This document shows, in pieces, positions 1-7,678 of a stretch of DNA of 19,796 bases. Position 1 is the stretch's first letter, and each line of letters begins with the position of its first letter. The notes beneath the pieces were generated by a model. That model was not told the origin of the DNA, searched no databases, and saw only the letters and a program-made list of their open reading frames with translations. Position numbers and translations under genes: made by a program. This DNA is from JAUXFK01 sp034189035 (GTDB taxonomy: Bacteria; Desulfobacterota; UBA8473): the NCBI GenBank assembly GCA_034189035.1, contig JAXHVA010000076.1:1-19796 (forward strand), written 5' to 3'.

Positions 1-237
1 AAACGTTTATTTTCCTTGCGCGCCGAATCTCATCTCCCAATTCTCGTCTTGTGACACCGCCTTTGGCAATGTCCTCTTGCTCTGTGCGAAATTCCCTGAT
101 CCAGCGGGAGATGTCAGATGGGTGCATGCCAAGCGCCTCCCAGTATCTGAACTGCTGTATCCATGCTCCAGAACCAATTTGATGGCATCTTCTTTGAATT
201 CCTTTGTGAATTTTTGTTGGATTGGTTTTCTGTTCAT
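1..237 (-). pseudogene. IS3-family transposase OrfA, 5' part, frameshifted
   Basis: This is the N-terminal part of an IS3-type OrfA helix-turn-helix protein; its 3' part runs off the window. It starts at ATG 237, preceded by a GAGGTG ribosome binding site. The first 37 or so codons (MNRKPIQQKFTKEFKEDAIK and on to GRRL) are typical of OrfA. The frame is then lost at about 129-131, where one C seems to be missing. In the other frame the HTH continues as GMHPSDISRWIREF, then TEQEDIAKGGVTRREL up to the window edge. In IS3 elements OrfA is joined to the OrfB integrase by programmed frameshifting, but that occurs at the end of orfA. This break lies inside the HTH, so it should inactivate the protein, unless it is a sequencing error. 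Confidence 0.8.
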
Positions 238-299
238 AAGACACCTCGCTTTCTATGATTTTACTCTTAGCAAAGTGTCCGCCAACATTAAACCTTTTC
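1..299 (-). mobile_element. Partial IS3-type insertion sequence, orfA end
   Basis: The orfA start and its leader indicate that the left end of an insertion sequence lies close to 285-300. The outer edge carries a reverse-strand GTTGGCGGACAC motif just upstream of the leader. The other end and orfB are outside the window, so the exact terminal inverted repeat cannot be defined. The boundary coincides with the point where the foldback element starting at 301 is truncated, as expected if the IS inserted into that element. Confidence 0.55.
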
Positions 300-300
300 A

Positions 301-490
301 AATCCGTGCAAAACTCGCATGCAAGTGAGCGTAAAGAAAGAACAGTATAGCAACATTCTATTCAGTAGTGCCATTATTAAATATTTCTGAGATTAAATGT
401 GAGGTCCCCCCCCCCCTTGTTCTTTCATGACGCTCACTAAGACGCTTAGACGGCACACGCATTAAAATTTAACCGCCCTTGAAGCTTGCT
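301..490. repeat. MITE-like foldback element, copy A (truncated)
   Basis: From 301 the sequence matches 707 onward: the first 50 or so bases differ at only one obvious position and the rest is diverged but alignable. Copy A folds on itself: 322-341 (AAGTGAGCGTAAAGAAAGAA) pairs imperfectly with about 419-439 (TTCTTTCATGACGCTCACT), and the outer ATTAAAATTT at 461-470 would pair with an AT-rich outer left arm that is absent here. A run of 11 C at 406-416 interrupts this copy and is absent from copy B. No coding capacity was seen. The left arm is missing at the IS boundary. Confidence 0.6.
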
Positions 491-682
491 TATCGTTTTC
501 TATTTTATAGCGCTAAAATGATACAGCGAATTTAGCCAAGTCTGAATGAAGTGAAATCAGTGCCATTGTGGGGGGCGTATTTACCAAAGGTAAAAAAGTT
601 TTTCCTTGACTTCTTCTCCATATTTGATAGCTTTCATAAAAAAATAAGAAAAAATTTAATAGTTAAGCTTTTTGAAAAGAGT

Positions 683-890
683 TGCAAGAAGCAGGAATCA
701 AATTTTAATCCGTGCAAAACTCGCATGCAAGTGATCGTAAAGAAAGAACAGTATAGCACCACTCAATTTAGTAGATCCATTATTAAAATATTTCAGAAAT
801 TAAATGGAAGTTTATTACCTGTCCTTCCTTAACGCTCACTATGAAGCTCAGACAACTATGCGCATTAAAATTTAATTCCTGCTTCTTGCA
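683..890. repeat. MITE-like foldback element, copy B (complete)
   Basis: A 208-bp element with near-perfect terminal inverted repeats of about 27 bp. The left end begins TGCAAGAAGCAGGAATCAAA at 683 and continues to about 709. The right end is its reverse complement, finishing with ATTCCTGCTTCTTGCA at 890, with a single mismatch. The interior repeats copy A. Length, TIRs and lack of an ORF fit a non-autonomous miniature element; no transposase with matching ends is in the window and no clear target duplication was seen. An open frame at 551-832 crosses its left end and is not regarded as a gene. Confidence 0.65.
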
Positions 891-966
891 TGCTGATATT
901 TCTTTATCTACATAAAGTTAAACTGTTACGAAAAAAAAACATATGAAAGGTAGGGGAATACAAAGG

Positions 967-2280
967 ATGTCTAAAAAAACATTTATATTGGGAGGAATTC
1001 TATTCGTGCTTGTCTTGGGTCTTTTTTGGTTTATATTTGAAGCCGATAGAACACCACCAAACATTACCCTTAAAGGTGAAATCTCATATCTCAATCAAGA
1101 TCAGGAAGTTCAATTTCATGTTAATGATACAAAGAGCGGGATCAGGTATATTCGTTTCAAGGTCAAACAAGAAGGCCTGGAAAAAGAGGTTTTATCACTC
1201 GATTTAAAAGAAAAAGAGGCATATGAAAAAGAGATGATTATCCAGGTTCAACCGAGAAAATTGGAATTAAAAGAAGGGAAAGCCACTCTATCGATTCATT
1301 CTCGTGACTATTCCATTTTTAATAACCAGACGATGCTCGAAAAAGACCTGATCATCGACACCATACCTCCACAGATTGAGCTTCAGAGCTACAGACATTA
1401 CATCAACAAGGGGGGCTCCTGTATAACACTCTACAGTGTGTCCCAGGATTCTCAAAAAAGTGGAATCCTGATGGGTGACACCTTCTTCACTGGTTATCCC
1501 ATAGAAAAAAGTGGAACCCATATCGTTTACTTTGCCATGCCATGGGATGCTTCTGATTCAACCCCGATTCTGATTGTTGCTGAAGACAGCGCCGGTAATA
1601 AAGCGAAGACGTCTTTTCCTTATATGATCCGAAGCAAGCAGTTTAAAAAAGAAAATTTGCATATCTCGGATCAATTCCTCGATCAAAAGATTCCGGAGTT
1701 CACTGCAAGGCATAACCATCTTATGGGCAATAATATCGATATCTTTCTGGAAGTAAATAGAAAGCTACGTAAAGAAAACAATACGCAAATTATATCTATA
1801 TGCAGTAAATCCAACTCAAAGGCTTTGTGGAAAGGCTCGTTTATCAGAATGAAAGGGGCATCGAAGGCCTCGTTTGCGGATTTTAGAACATACTATTATC
1901 AGGGAAAAGAAATAGATAAACAGGTACATCTCGGAGTGGATATCTCCGCTTTAAAACGATTCCCAATAAAGGCAGCCAATAGTGGGATCATCGTTTTTGC
2001 TGATTATCTGGGGATTTATGGCAATACTGTCATCATTGACCATGGTATGGGGCTCTTCAGTATGTATTCCCATCTTAGCAGTTTCGATATAAAGGACGGA
2101 CAAGAAGTGAAGAAGGGCGAAGTTATCGGCCGTACAGGTACTACAGGACTTGCCGGAGGAGACCACCTTCACTATAGTATGATAGTTCAAAATACCTTTG
2201 TGAATCCCAATGAATGGTGGGATTCACATTGGATCCATGATAATATCACTATAAAGCTGTATCCCGAAGAATCCGAATAA
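967..2280 (+). CDS. Membrane-anchored M23 family metallopeptidase
   Basis: Predicted peptidoglycan endopeptidase of the LytM/NlpD class. The ATG at 967 is preferred over the one at 943 because an AGGTAGGGG stretch lies before it and the 943 codon has no ribosome binding site. The 437-residue protein has one N-terminal membrane segment (about residues 6-24) and then a roughly 290-residue extracytoplasmic region with beta-rich, Ig-like character (TPPNITL, DTIPPQIEL, EDSAGNKAK). The C-terminal M23 domain is at about 310-425. The zinc ligands look complete: HLGVD (H321, D325) and DHLHY (H402, with H400), plus YSHL (H369). The long N-terminal module probably positions or restrains the enzyme. The gene ends 16 bp before the convergent reductase. 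It is probably active in the cell envelope; the substrate bond cannot be told. Confidence 0.9.
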   Translation: MSKKTFILGGILFVLVLGLFWFIFEADRTPPNITLKGEISYLNQDQEVQFHVNDTKSGIRYIRFKVKQEGLEKEVLSLDLKEKEAYEKEMIIQVQPRKLELKEGKATLSIHSRDYSIFNNQTMLEKDLIIDTIPPQIELQSYRHYINKGGSCITLYSVSQDSQKSGILMGDTFFTGYPIEKSGTHIVYFAMPWDASDSTPILIVAEDSAGNKAKTSFPYMIRSKQFKKENLHISDQFLDQKIPEFTARHNHLMGNNIDIFLEVNRKLRKENNTQIISICSKSNSKALWKGSFIRMKGASKASFADFRTYYYQGKEIDKQVHLGVDISALKRFPIKAANSGIIVFADYLGIYGNTVIIDHGMGLFSMYSHLSSFDIKDGQEVKKGEVIGRTGTTGLAGGDHLHYSMIVQNTFVNPNEWWDSHWIHDNITIKLYPEESE

Positions 2281-2296
2281 AGGTTACTATATGAGT

Positions 2297-3148
2297 TTAG
2301 CCTCGATAGAACGCCAGTCTGTGTACATATGGTGAGAAAATATCATTAATGCGTGCCTTTTCCCTATCCCGCATTGGTTCCTTCAACCGGCCCACATCAG
2401 CCAATGTATTAACTTCTTCAGGTGTTGAGCACCCCACGATTGCCACGGTGATTCCAAATGAAAGGGCATACCGGATGAGCATTTCAGATGTAATCCCCAA
2501 TTCCGGCCTTACATAGTGTGAAGCACCAAGGACCTTCATGCCGATAACTGCCATACCCTTTTCCTTTGCTGCAGGCAGGGTGGAAGTCAAGAAACCTCCA
2601 AGCAAGCCTTCCACCGGGTTAACAGGCATCATGACTGTATCCACCGGCCAATCCCGCACGGCAACAGTCAATATGCGAGGATCATGATGACCAGTGACAC
2701 CAATGTAACGAACCCTCCCTGAGCTCTTTGCCTCAATAAAGGCCTCGAGTGCTCCTCCAGGTTTGGAAATCGTTTCAAGGTCCTCTTCTGTCCTGACATC
2801 GTGAATCTGCCAAAGATCAAGAAAATCGGTCTGCATTCGTTGGAGTGTCCTCGAAAGGTCTGACAGGGCGCCATCCCGGTCCCTGCTTGCTGATTTGCTT
2901 GCCTGAAATATTCGGATACGTTTTTCAGGGTATTTTTGCCATACAGAACCATAATACAGTTCACTATCTGAATAGGCCCTTGCAGAATCAAAGTAAGTTA
3001 CCCCCTGGCGCTCGGCTTCTAAAATCACCTCAGCGGCCTTTGTATAATAACCGGTTGTGCGAAGTACACCTTCCCCGCCTAGCCCGACCGACGTGACATG
3101 TACATCACCCTCTTTAAATGGATTGGTCTTTATCTCTTTCTTGTCCAT
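2297..3148 (-). CDS. Aldo/keto reductase
   Basis: NAD(P)H-dependent oxidoreductase of the aldo/keto reductase superfamily, 283 residues, near normal family length and soluble. The catalytic tetrad is visible: D54 and Y59 in FDSARAYSDSE, K85 in ASKSAS and H116 in QIHDV. GLGGEGVLR near residue 22-30 is the usual N-terminal strand, and IRYALSFGITVAIVG with CSTPEEV near the C terminus forms the cofactor-binding end. The ATG is preceded by GAGGAG. A promoter with a 12-bp palindrome lies upstream, so the gene may be controlled on its own. It is divergent from the CoA-transferase at 3533. The carbonyl substrate is unknown; a role in the adjacent CoA pathway is only a positional guess. Confidence 0.9.
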   Translation of the reverse strand: MDKKEIKTNPFKEGDVHVTSVGLGGEGVLRTTGYYTKAAEVILEAERQGVTYFDSARAYSDSELYYGSVWQKYPEKRIRIFQASKSASRDRDGALSDLSRTLQRMQTDFLDLWQIHDVRTEEDLETISKPGGALEAFIEAKSSGRVRYIGVTGHHDPRILTVAVRDWPVDTVMMPVNPVEGLLGGFLTSTLPAAKEKGMAVIGMKVLGASHYVRPELGITSEMLIRYALSFGITVAIVGCSTPEEVNTLADVGRLKEPMRDREKARINDIFSPYVHRLAFYRG

Positions 3149-3206
3149 GGGAAGCTCCTCAATTGTTTTGGATAGAACGAATTCTGTCTTGACAACAGCC
3201 TAAAAA

Positions 3207-3235
3207 ATTAAATCACATTCACCAATATTGGTCAA
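3207..3235 (-). promoter_or_regulatory. Promoter of the aldo/keto reductase with palindromic operator
   Basis: On the minus strand a -35 box TTGACC (3235-3230) is separated by 17 bp from a -10 box TTTAAT (3212-3207), about 60 bp before the reductase start. The perfect palindrome ACCAATATTGGT (3221-3232) overlaps the -35 box and the spacer. A repressor bound there would block RNA polymerase. The regulator is not encoded in the window. Confidence 0.6.
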
Positions 3236-3352
3236 GCTATATCCCTTTAGTGGCGTTTAAACTTTGAAGGTTTTCATTACAATCATTAAGAAAACAAACC
3301 ATATTTGAGCCTTTGAGTACAATTGCGATCTCATATGAGATTCTGACTGCTA

Positions 3353-3381
3353 TTGACAACTCTGTTTTTATGAGTTATCCA
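3353..3381 (+). promoter_or_regulatory. Possible promoter of the CoA-transferase gene
   Basis: A consensus -35 TTGACA (3353-3358) is followed after 17 bp by the weak -10 TATCCA (3376-3381); an AT-rich stretch ATATATTATT follows. It lies about 150 bp upstream of the start at 3533. The rest of 3236-3532 shows no gene on either strand. Confidence 0.35.
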
Positions 3382-3532
3382 TATATTATTTTAATTAAGG
3401 CATAAAACGTTTGATTAGTTTAGGCTAACCAGAGGGGAACAGGGAAAATGGAATCTGATTTTCAATAAATACAGACATTCTCTGTGCTCTCTTTAGCCTT
3501 TGACAATACGTATATAAATGAAAGGGGGATTT

Positions 3533-4855
3533 GTGAAGGACTGGCAAGAGGAATATACAAAGAAGCAGATCTCAGCACAAGATGCTGCAAATCTGATAAA
3601 GTCTGGGGATCGGGTAGTCTTTACTGCAGGGAGAGAGGCCTTTGCCGTTGGTCTGGCACTCTCTGCCAGGAAAGTAGAGCTTCAAGGGGTGAAGATCTGG
3701 GTCCCGTCGCCTGGATACGACTTTGGATGGTATGATGAAGGCTGGAAAAATTCTTTTGATGTAACTGTAATGATGCCTACAGCAACATGCCAGGAGGCGG
3801 TTGATGCAAAAAGGGTGGACTTGAATTTTGGAACTCTGATGCCCTTTTATATGCTTGAGGAGATGATGAATCCGGATGTCCTGTTGACCGAGTTATCACC
3901 ACCGGATGATAAAGGCTTTTGCAGCTTTGGCCAGTCTCTATGGAATAAGAGAAGGCATATTAAGGAAGCCAAACTAGTGATCGCAGAGGTAAACAAACGT
4001 CTCATCCGAACATACGGTGAAAATTATGCCCATATATCTGAGGTAGACTATTTTGTAGAGCATATCTCTTCAGGAGGGAGCTTGGGGACAGGGACATTGG
4101 CAGGAAGGGCGAAAAAGGAACCAGAGCTTTATCTGAAGGATATTGCCAGGCATGTAGGGGAGATAATCAAGGATAGGGATACTATTCAGATTGGGGTTGG
4201 CAGAACAACGGAACCCCTGGTAAAACTCGGTATGCTCGATAGTAAGCATGATCTGGGATATCATTCTGAAGCGACGCCTCCCGGTGTTATTACCCTGGTT
4301 AAAGAGGGAGTGATTACAGGGAAGTATAAGGATATAAATCCAGACAAGGTAGTCGTTACATCATTGGGAGGAGGGACAAGAGAAGAAATGGAATGGGCGG
4401 CTAATAACCCGATCTTTCATCTCGTTGATGTCGGTTACCTGGAGGATATACGGGTTATTTCCGCGCACAATAATATGGTGGCGATAAACAATGCACTGGC
4501 TATAGATCTCACAGGACAGATAACAGCAGAGAGTCTGGGCACTCGTGTCATGAGTGTAGCAGGCGGACAGATACCATTTGTCTTTGGAGCTTTGCTGTCA
4601 AGGGGGGGAAGGTCTGTGACAGTACTCCCCTCTGTGGCTAAAGGGGGTACATTATCCCGTATTATGCCGATGCTACCCCAGGGAACGGGGGTAACGATAC
4701 AGCGGAATTGTGCGGATTATATCGTAACAGAATATGGGATTGCCAGACTCTTCGGAAAGTCTATCAGACAGAGGGCTATGGAACTCATTTCAATTGCCCA
4801 TCCTGATTTTAGAGATGAGTTGAGGGAGAAAGCCCAAAGTATGTTTTGGGCTTAA
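3533..4855 (+). CDS. Acetyl-CoA hydrolase/4-hydroxybutyrate CoA-transferase family protein
   Basis: Family I CoA-transferase that moves CoA between acyl groups through a glutamyl-CoA thioester intermediate. I choose GTG 3533, since AAAGGGGG lies just before it and the protein then begins MKDWQEEYTKKQ as in relatives; an in-frame ATG at 3518 has no ribosome binding site. That gives 440 residues, the normal length. The catalytic Glu is in LGYHSEATPPG (about residue 246). The glycine loop that lines the CoA site is GGQIPFVFGA, and SLGGGTREE and VTEYGIARLFG are further family signatures. Members act on butyrate, 4-hydroxybutyrate, succinate, propionate or similar acids, so the class does not fix the substrate. 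The gene stands alone and is convergent with the mutase operon; it may activate the acid degraded here or recover CoA. Confidence 0.9.
   Translation: MKDWQEEYTKKQISAQDAANLIKSGDRVVFTAGREAFAVGLALSARKVELQGVKIWVPSPGYDFGWYDEGWKNSFDVTVMMPTATCQEAVDAKRVDLNFGTLMPFYMLEEMMNPDVLLTELSPPDDKGFCSFGQSLWNKRRHIKEAKLVIAEVNKRLIRTYGENYAHISEVDYFVEHISSGGSLGTGTLAGRAKKEPELYLKDIARHVGEIIKDRDTIQIGVGRTTEPLVKLGMLDSKHDLGYHSEATPPGVITLVKEGVITGKYKDINPDKVVVTSLGGGTREEMEWAANNPIFHLVDVGYLEDIRVISAHNNMVAINNALAIDLTGQITAESLGTRVMSVAGGQIPFVFGALLSRGGRSVTVLPSVAKGGTLSRIMPMLPQGTGVTIQRNCADYIVTEYGIARLFGKSIRQRAMELISIAHPDFRDELREKAQSMFWA
4830..4853 (+). terminator. Hairpin overlapping the CoA-transferase stop codon
   Basis: AAGCCCAAA (4830-4838) and TTTGGGCTT (4845-4853) form a perfect 9-bp stem with a 6-base loop; the stop codon begins inside the 3' arm. 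There is no U-run directly after it, so it is not a textbook intrinsic terminator. It may still help end or protect the transcript between the two convergent genes. A weaker AGATG/CATCT hairpin followed by a T-rich stretch lies at about 4889-4920. Confidence 0.4.
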
Positions 4856-4948
4856 ACCCTCATGTACTTCATGGATACGGCGTATTGAGATGAAAAAGAT
4901 ATCCATCTTTATTTTCTCTATGCGTATTGATCAGGTGCAAAGGGTTTC

Positions 4949-5449
4949 TCATCTATAGAATTCCCATTCACACCAGACATCCTCCGGGTGTTCGTCAGGA
5001 GGGCATACCACACAACGGAGTTGCCCGTCCGGGATAAAATCCTTGACCAGACTTTTAAAACAAGAAATCCCTACATCCTTGCAGGGGAATTCACCCCTGC
5101 CATCCCTTACCCTTGCCTTTTGTGGAGGGCAATCCGTCATTCTCAGTACAAACTTGTTCTCAGAGGCCTCAGGGAATACAGGTTTGAAGATACTCCATAG
5201 AGGATCCACTTCAAATGCTTTAAACAGGCCATAGAGACCGTCTTCAGTTATGCCATAGGTCTTCATCACTCTCTTGATGTGAATCGGCATAAATCTTTCC
5301 CAGACTTTACAGTCCATTTCAATGGCCTTCTCAAGACCGTATTTCTCTTCTGCTGCTAAAAACCAGAGTCCATCCATTGTCATCATGCTTCTGGCGAACA
5401 GGTTTATCAGCTTTTCCATAGAGACATCTGCCATTTTTTCTCTTTCCAT
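4949..5449 (-). CDS. DUF6125 / ATC-hydrolase-like small protein
   Basis: 166-residue soluble protein. Its N-terminal half (MTMDGLWFLAAEEKYG, then EMDCKVWERFMPIHIKRVMK) and Cys-rich C-terminal half (ISCFKSL, LRCVVCPPDEHPEDVWCEWEF) recall the DUF6125 family and the related L-2-amino-thiazoline-4-carboxylate hydrolase family; the assignment is from memory of the motifs. Seven cysteines are visible (47, 107, 123, 130, 146, 149, 160), including a CVVC pair, with acidic residues and His57 that could form a metal or substrate site. ATG 5449 is preceded by AAGGAAGGAAGG. It follows the acyl-CoA mutase by only 16 bp, so the two are almost certainly co-transcribed. Its biochemical role is unknown; a helper or a second enzyme for the mutase substrate is the positional inference. 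Confidence 0.75.
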   Translation of the reverse strand: MEREKMADVSMEKLINLFARSMMTMDGLWFLAAEEKYGLEKAIEMDCKVWERFMPIHIKRVMKTYGITEDGLYGLFKAFEVDPLWSIFKPVFPEASENKFVLRMTDCPPQKARVRDGRGEFPCKDVGISCFKSLVKDFIPDGQLRCVVCPPDEHPEDVWCEWEFYR

Positions 5450-5465
5450 TTTCCTTCCTTCCTTG

Positions 5466-7208
5466 TCAAATATTCACATATTCATGGTATTCTCCGAATA
5501 CATCCCTTAAGGTGTCACAGATCTCCCCAACACTCGCATACGCCTTAACCGCCTCTAGAATAGGTAGTATCATATTTACACTCTCGTCTTTCGCCGTATC
5601 CTTCAGCCGTCTTAATGTTGCCTCTACTTGTTGATTGTCCCTTTCCTTCTTTACTTTCGTAAGCTTTGCAATCTGCTTTTCTTCAGCCCTTGCCCTCTTT
5701 TCAGGATCGTAAGGGTTCGGTACCAACCGGGTTGTTGTTACTTCGAGTTCGTTCTCACCTGTATACCGGTTTACCCCAACAATAACCTTCTGGCCCGTCT
5801 CTACTTGGTGTTGATACTCATAGGCACTTTTAGCGATCTCATTTTGCATCCATCCCCTCTCTATGGCAGCCATAGCGCCTCCTAACTCATCAACCTTCTT
5901 AATGATCTCCCATGCCCCTTCCTCTATCTGATCTGTTAGGGCCTCCATATAATAGGAACCGGCGAAGGGGTCGATAACTCCACACAGGTCTGTTTCATGG
6001 TGAAGAATCCGATTGGCATCTTCGGACAACTGCTGTGCTTCAAGGCTCCATCCTAATCCCAATGGCTCGTCATAAGGTGGGAAAACATAGGGGATACCGC
6101 CGGATAGAGCGGAAGCGATACCGCCGACAACAGACCTCGTCAGATTATTGAGTGGACGCTGGGCAGTGGTGGATATATTTCCGGATGAAGCAAAGGAAAA
6201 ACGCATTAAATAACTTCTGGGCTTCTTTGCCCTGAATCTTTCTTTCATTATATTGGCCCACATTCGCCGTGCAGCTCGTTGTAAAGCGATCTCTTTAAGC
6301 ATCTCCAAGCTCCCGCCAAAACCGAGGAAGGTCAAACGTGGAGCAAAGGAATCGATATCCAATCCTGCATCGATCCCCAGTTGCACATAAGCGATCGCAT
6401 TACATAAATTGAAGGCCAGGGATTGTGTCAGAGAGGCTCCAGCCTCTCGCATGTGATAACCTGACATACTGACCGTATTCATCTTTGGCATGTTCTCTGT
6501 ACAGTAGACAATCGTATCTCTGGTCATCCGCATAGATGGCCTCACTGAGAAGATCTGAGTGCCTCGGGAAAGGATTTCTTTTAAGATATCATTCTGAGGG
6601 GTTCCCCTCAACTTGTCGAGGGGGATTCCCCTCTTCTGTGCCAGGGCAATATACATTGCAAGGATAATATTCGCTGTTGGGTTTATTGTCCAATTTGAGG
6701 CGATCTTGTCGAGATTCCTGCTATTTGTAAAGGCTTCATAGATCACTTCGAAATCCTGTAAGGTATCCACTGCTACTCCTACCCTGCCTACTTCTCCTTG
6801 AACCACGGGATTATCAGAATCATAGCCACACTGAGTGGGGAGGTCAAACGCGATATTGGGACCTCCGGTCCACCCTCGGTCTTGCATTGCTTTGTAGAAA
6901 TCCCTTGTGTCCTCCACTGTCCCATAACCGGAGTATTGCCCTGCTCTAACGAGCCCTCCGCTCGTTCCCATGCCTCCTGGTGCGATGACATCCATAGGCG
7001 GATTGACTGGGTATACCCCTGCAGTGTATGGAAATTCTCCGGGGAATCCCACCTTTTCTAGAAAGTCGTGGTCTTTTACATTCAAAGGGGTATAGAACTT
7101 GGATGGGCTTTTTGTTATCCCAAATCGCTTTAGAACCCCATTCAGTGTTACTTCCTCCCAGTATTTTCTTCTCTTTTCTATCTCCTCCAGTTCCTGCTTA
7201 TTAAACAT
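5466..7208 (-). CDS. Acyl-CoA mutase large subunit (methylmalonyl-CoA mutase family)
   Basis: Catalytic TIM-barrel subunit of a B12-dependent acyl-CoA mutase, 580 residues, ending without the cobalamin-binding domain, which must come from a separate small subunit not encoded here. Family motifs run through the chain: FPYTAGVYP (59-67), FDLPTQCGYDSDNP (121-134), GTPQNDILKE (202-211), SGYHMREAGAS (249-259), RAARRMWANIMKERF (311-325), DPFAGSYYMEALT (413-425). His252 aligns with methylmalonyl-CoA mutase His244, Gln205 with Gln197, and Arg215 with the carboxylate-binding Arg207. The segment that should carry Tyr89 is replaced by a loop about 12 residues longer and rich in glycine (72-90). This suggests a carboxylated acyl-CoA other than, or larger than, methylmalonyl-CoA. 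ATG 7208 has an AAAGGAGG site. It is first in an operon with the DUF6125 gene. Confidence 0.9.
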   Translation of the reverse strand: MFNKQELEEIEKRRKYWEEVTLNGVLKRFGITKSPSKFYTPLNVKDHDFLEKVGFPGEFPYTAGVYPVNPPMDVIAPGGMGTSGGLVRAGQYSGYGTVEDTRDFYKAMQDRGWTGGPNIAFDLPTQCGYDSDNPVVQGEVGRVGVAVDTLQDFEVIYEAFTNSRNLDKIASNWTINPTANIILAMYIALAQKRGIPLDKLRGTPQNDILKEILSRGTQIFSVRPSMRMTRDTIVYCTENMPKMNTVSMSGYHMREAGASLTQSLAFNLCNAIAYVQLGIDAGLDIDSFAPRLTFLGFGGSLEMLKEIALQRAARRMWANIMKERFRAKKPRSYLMRFSFASSGNISTTAQRPLNNLTRSVVGGIASALSGGIPYVFPPYDEPLGLGWSLEAQQLSEDANRILHHETDLCGVIDPFAGSYYMEALTDQIEEGAWEIIKKVDELGGAMAAIERGWMQNEIAKSAYEYQHQVETGQKVIVGVNRYTGENELEVTTTRLVPNPYDPEKRARAEEKQIAKLTKVKKERDNQQVEATLRRLKDTAKDESVNMILPILEAVKAYASVGEICDTLRDVFGEYHEYVNI

Positions 7209-7528
7209 TTTCTCCTCCTTTCTCCTTCATTCATCTATTGGAAAGGTTTTACCAAGTAATCAATGAGATGGTCTTTGAAGATTTTTTCTTGAGAGATTCT
7301 TTTAAAGGTCCAAATAGAACAGAGCGAAAGATTGAAGATCGTTCGAGGGAACTTTAAAGAGAGTTGTATGCAAATTTAGGATAAGCAACGGGTTGATATT
7401 AAAATGAGAAAGTCTGCTTGCAGCTTGAAAAGTAAAGTTTTCGCAGTGAATCCATAATAACCAATCACATTATGATATTAATTGCAGATGGTAAATTAGT
7501 CAAGGAAAGAAATAGTACTTGTTAGGAA

Positions 7529-7557
7529 TTGACTTTTTTACTTTTTACGAGTATCTT
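7529..7557 (+). promoter_or_regulatory. Putative promoter of the acyl-CoA dehydrogenase/amidohydrolase pair
   Basis: TTGACT (7529-7534), 17 bp, TATCTT (7552-7557), about 120 bp before the dehydrogenase start. It lies in the 470-bp divergent intergenic region 7209-7678, which otherwise holds no gene and no strong repeat. I found no convincing minus-strand promoter for the mutase operon in the same region. Confidence 0.45.
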
Positions 7558-7678
7558 TAATAAGATGTAGATCGATAAACAGCTCTTTTGCCTAACCTTC
7601 TTTTCTCTTCCTTGACCATGAATAGATTGTTCAGTGTAGGAGGACACTCAATAGAATCTTTAACCCTAATGTAGGTAC

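Noticed and set aside
406..416. Run of 11 C as a phase-variation switch
   Set aside because: It lies inside a non-coding repeat copy and not in or directly before a gene, so no switched product can be named; it may also be length-uncertain in sequencing.
551..832. A 93-codon plus-strand open frame
   Set aside because: It overlaps the MITE-like element and shows Lys/Phe-rich composition with no ribosome binding site or family features.
886..914. Promoter TTGCAT-17-TACATA reading out of the MITE toward the M23 peptidase
   Set aside because: The -10 box matches only half of the consensus and nothing else supports it.
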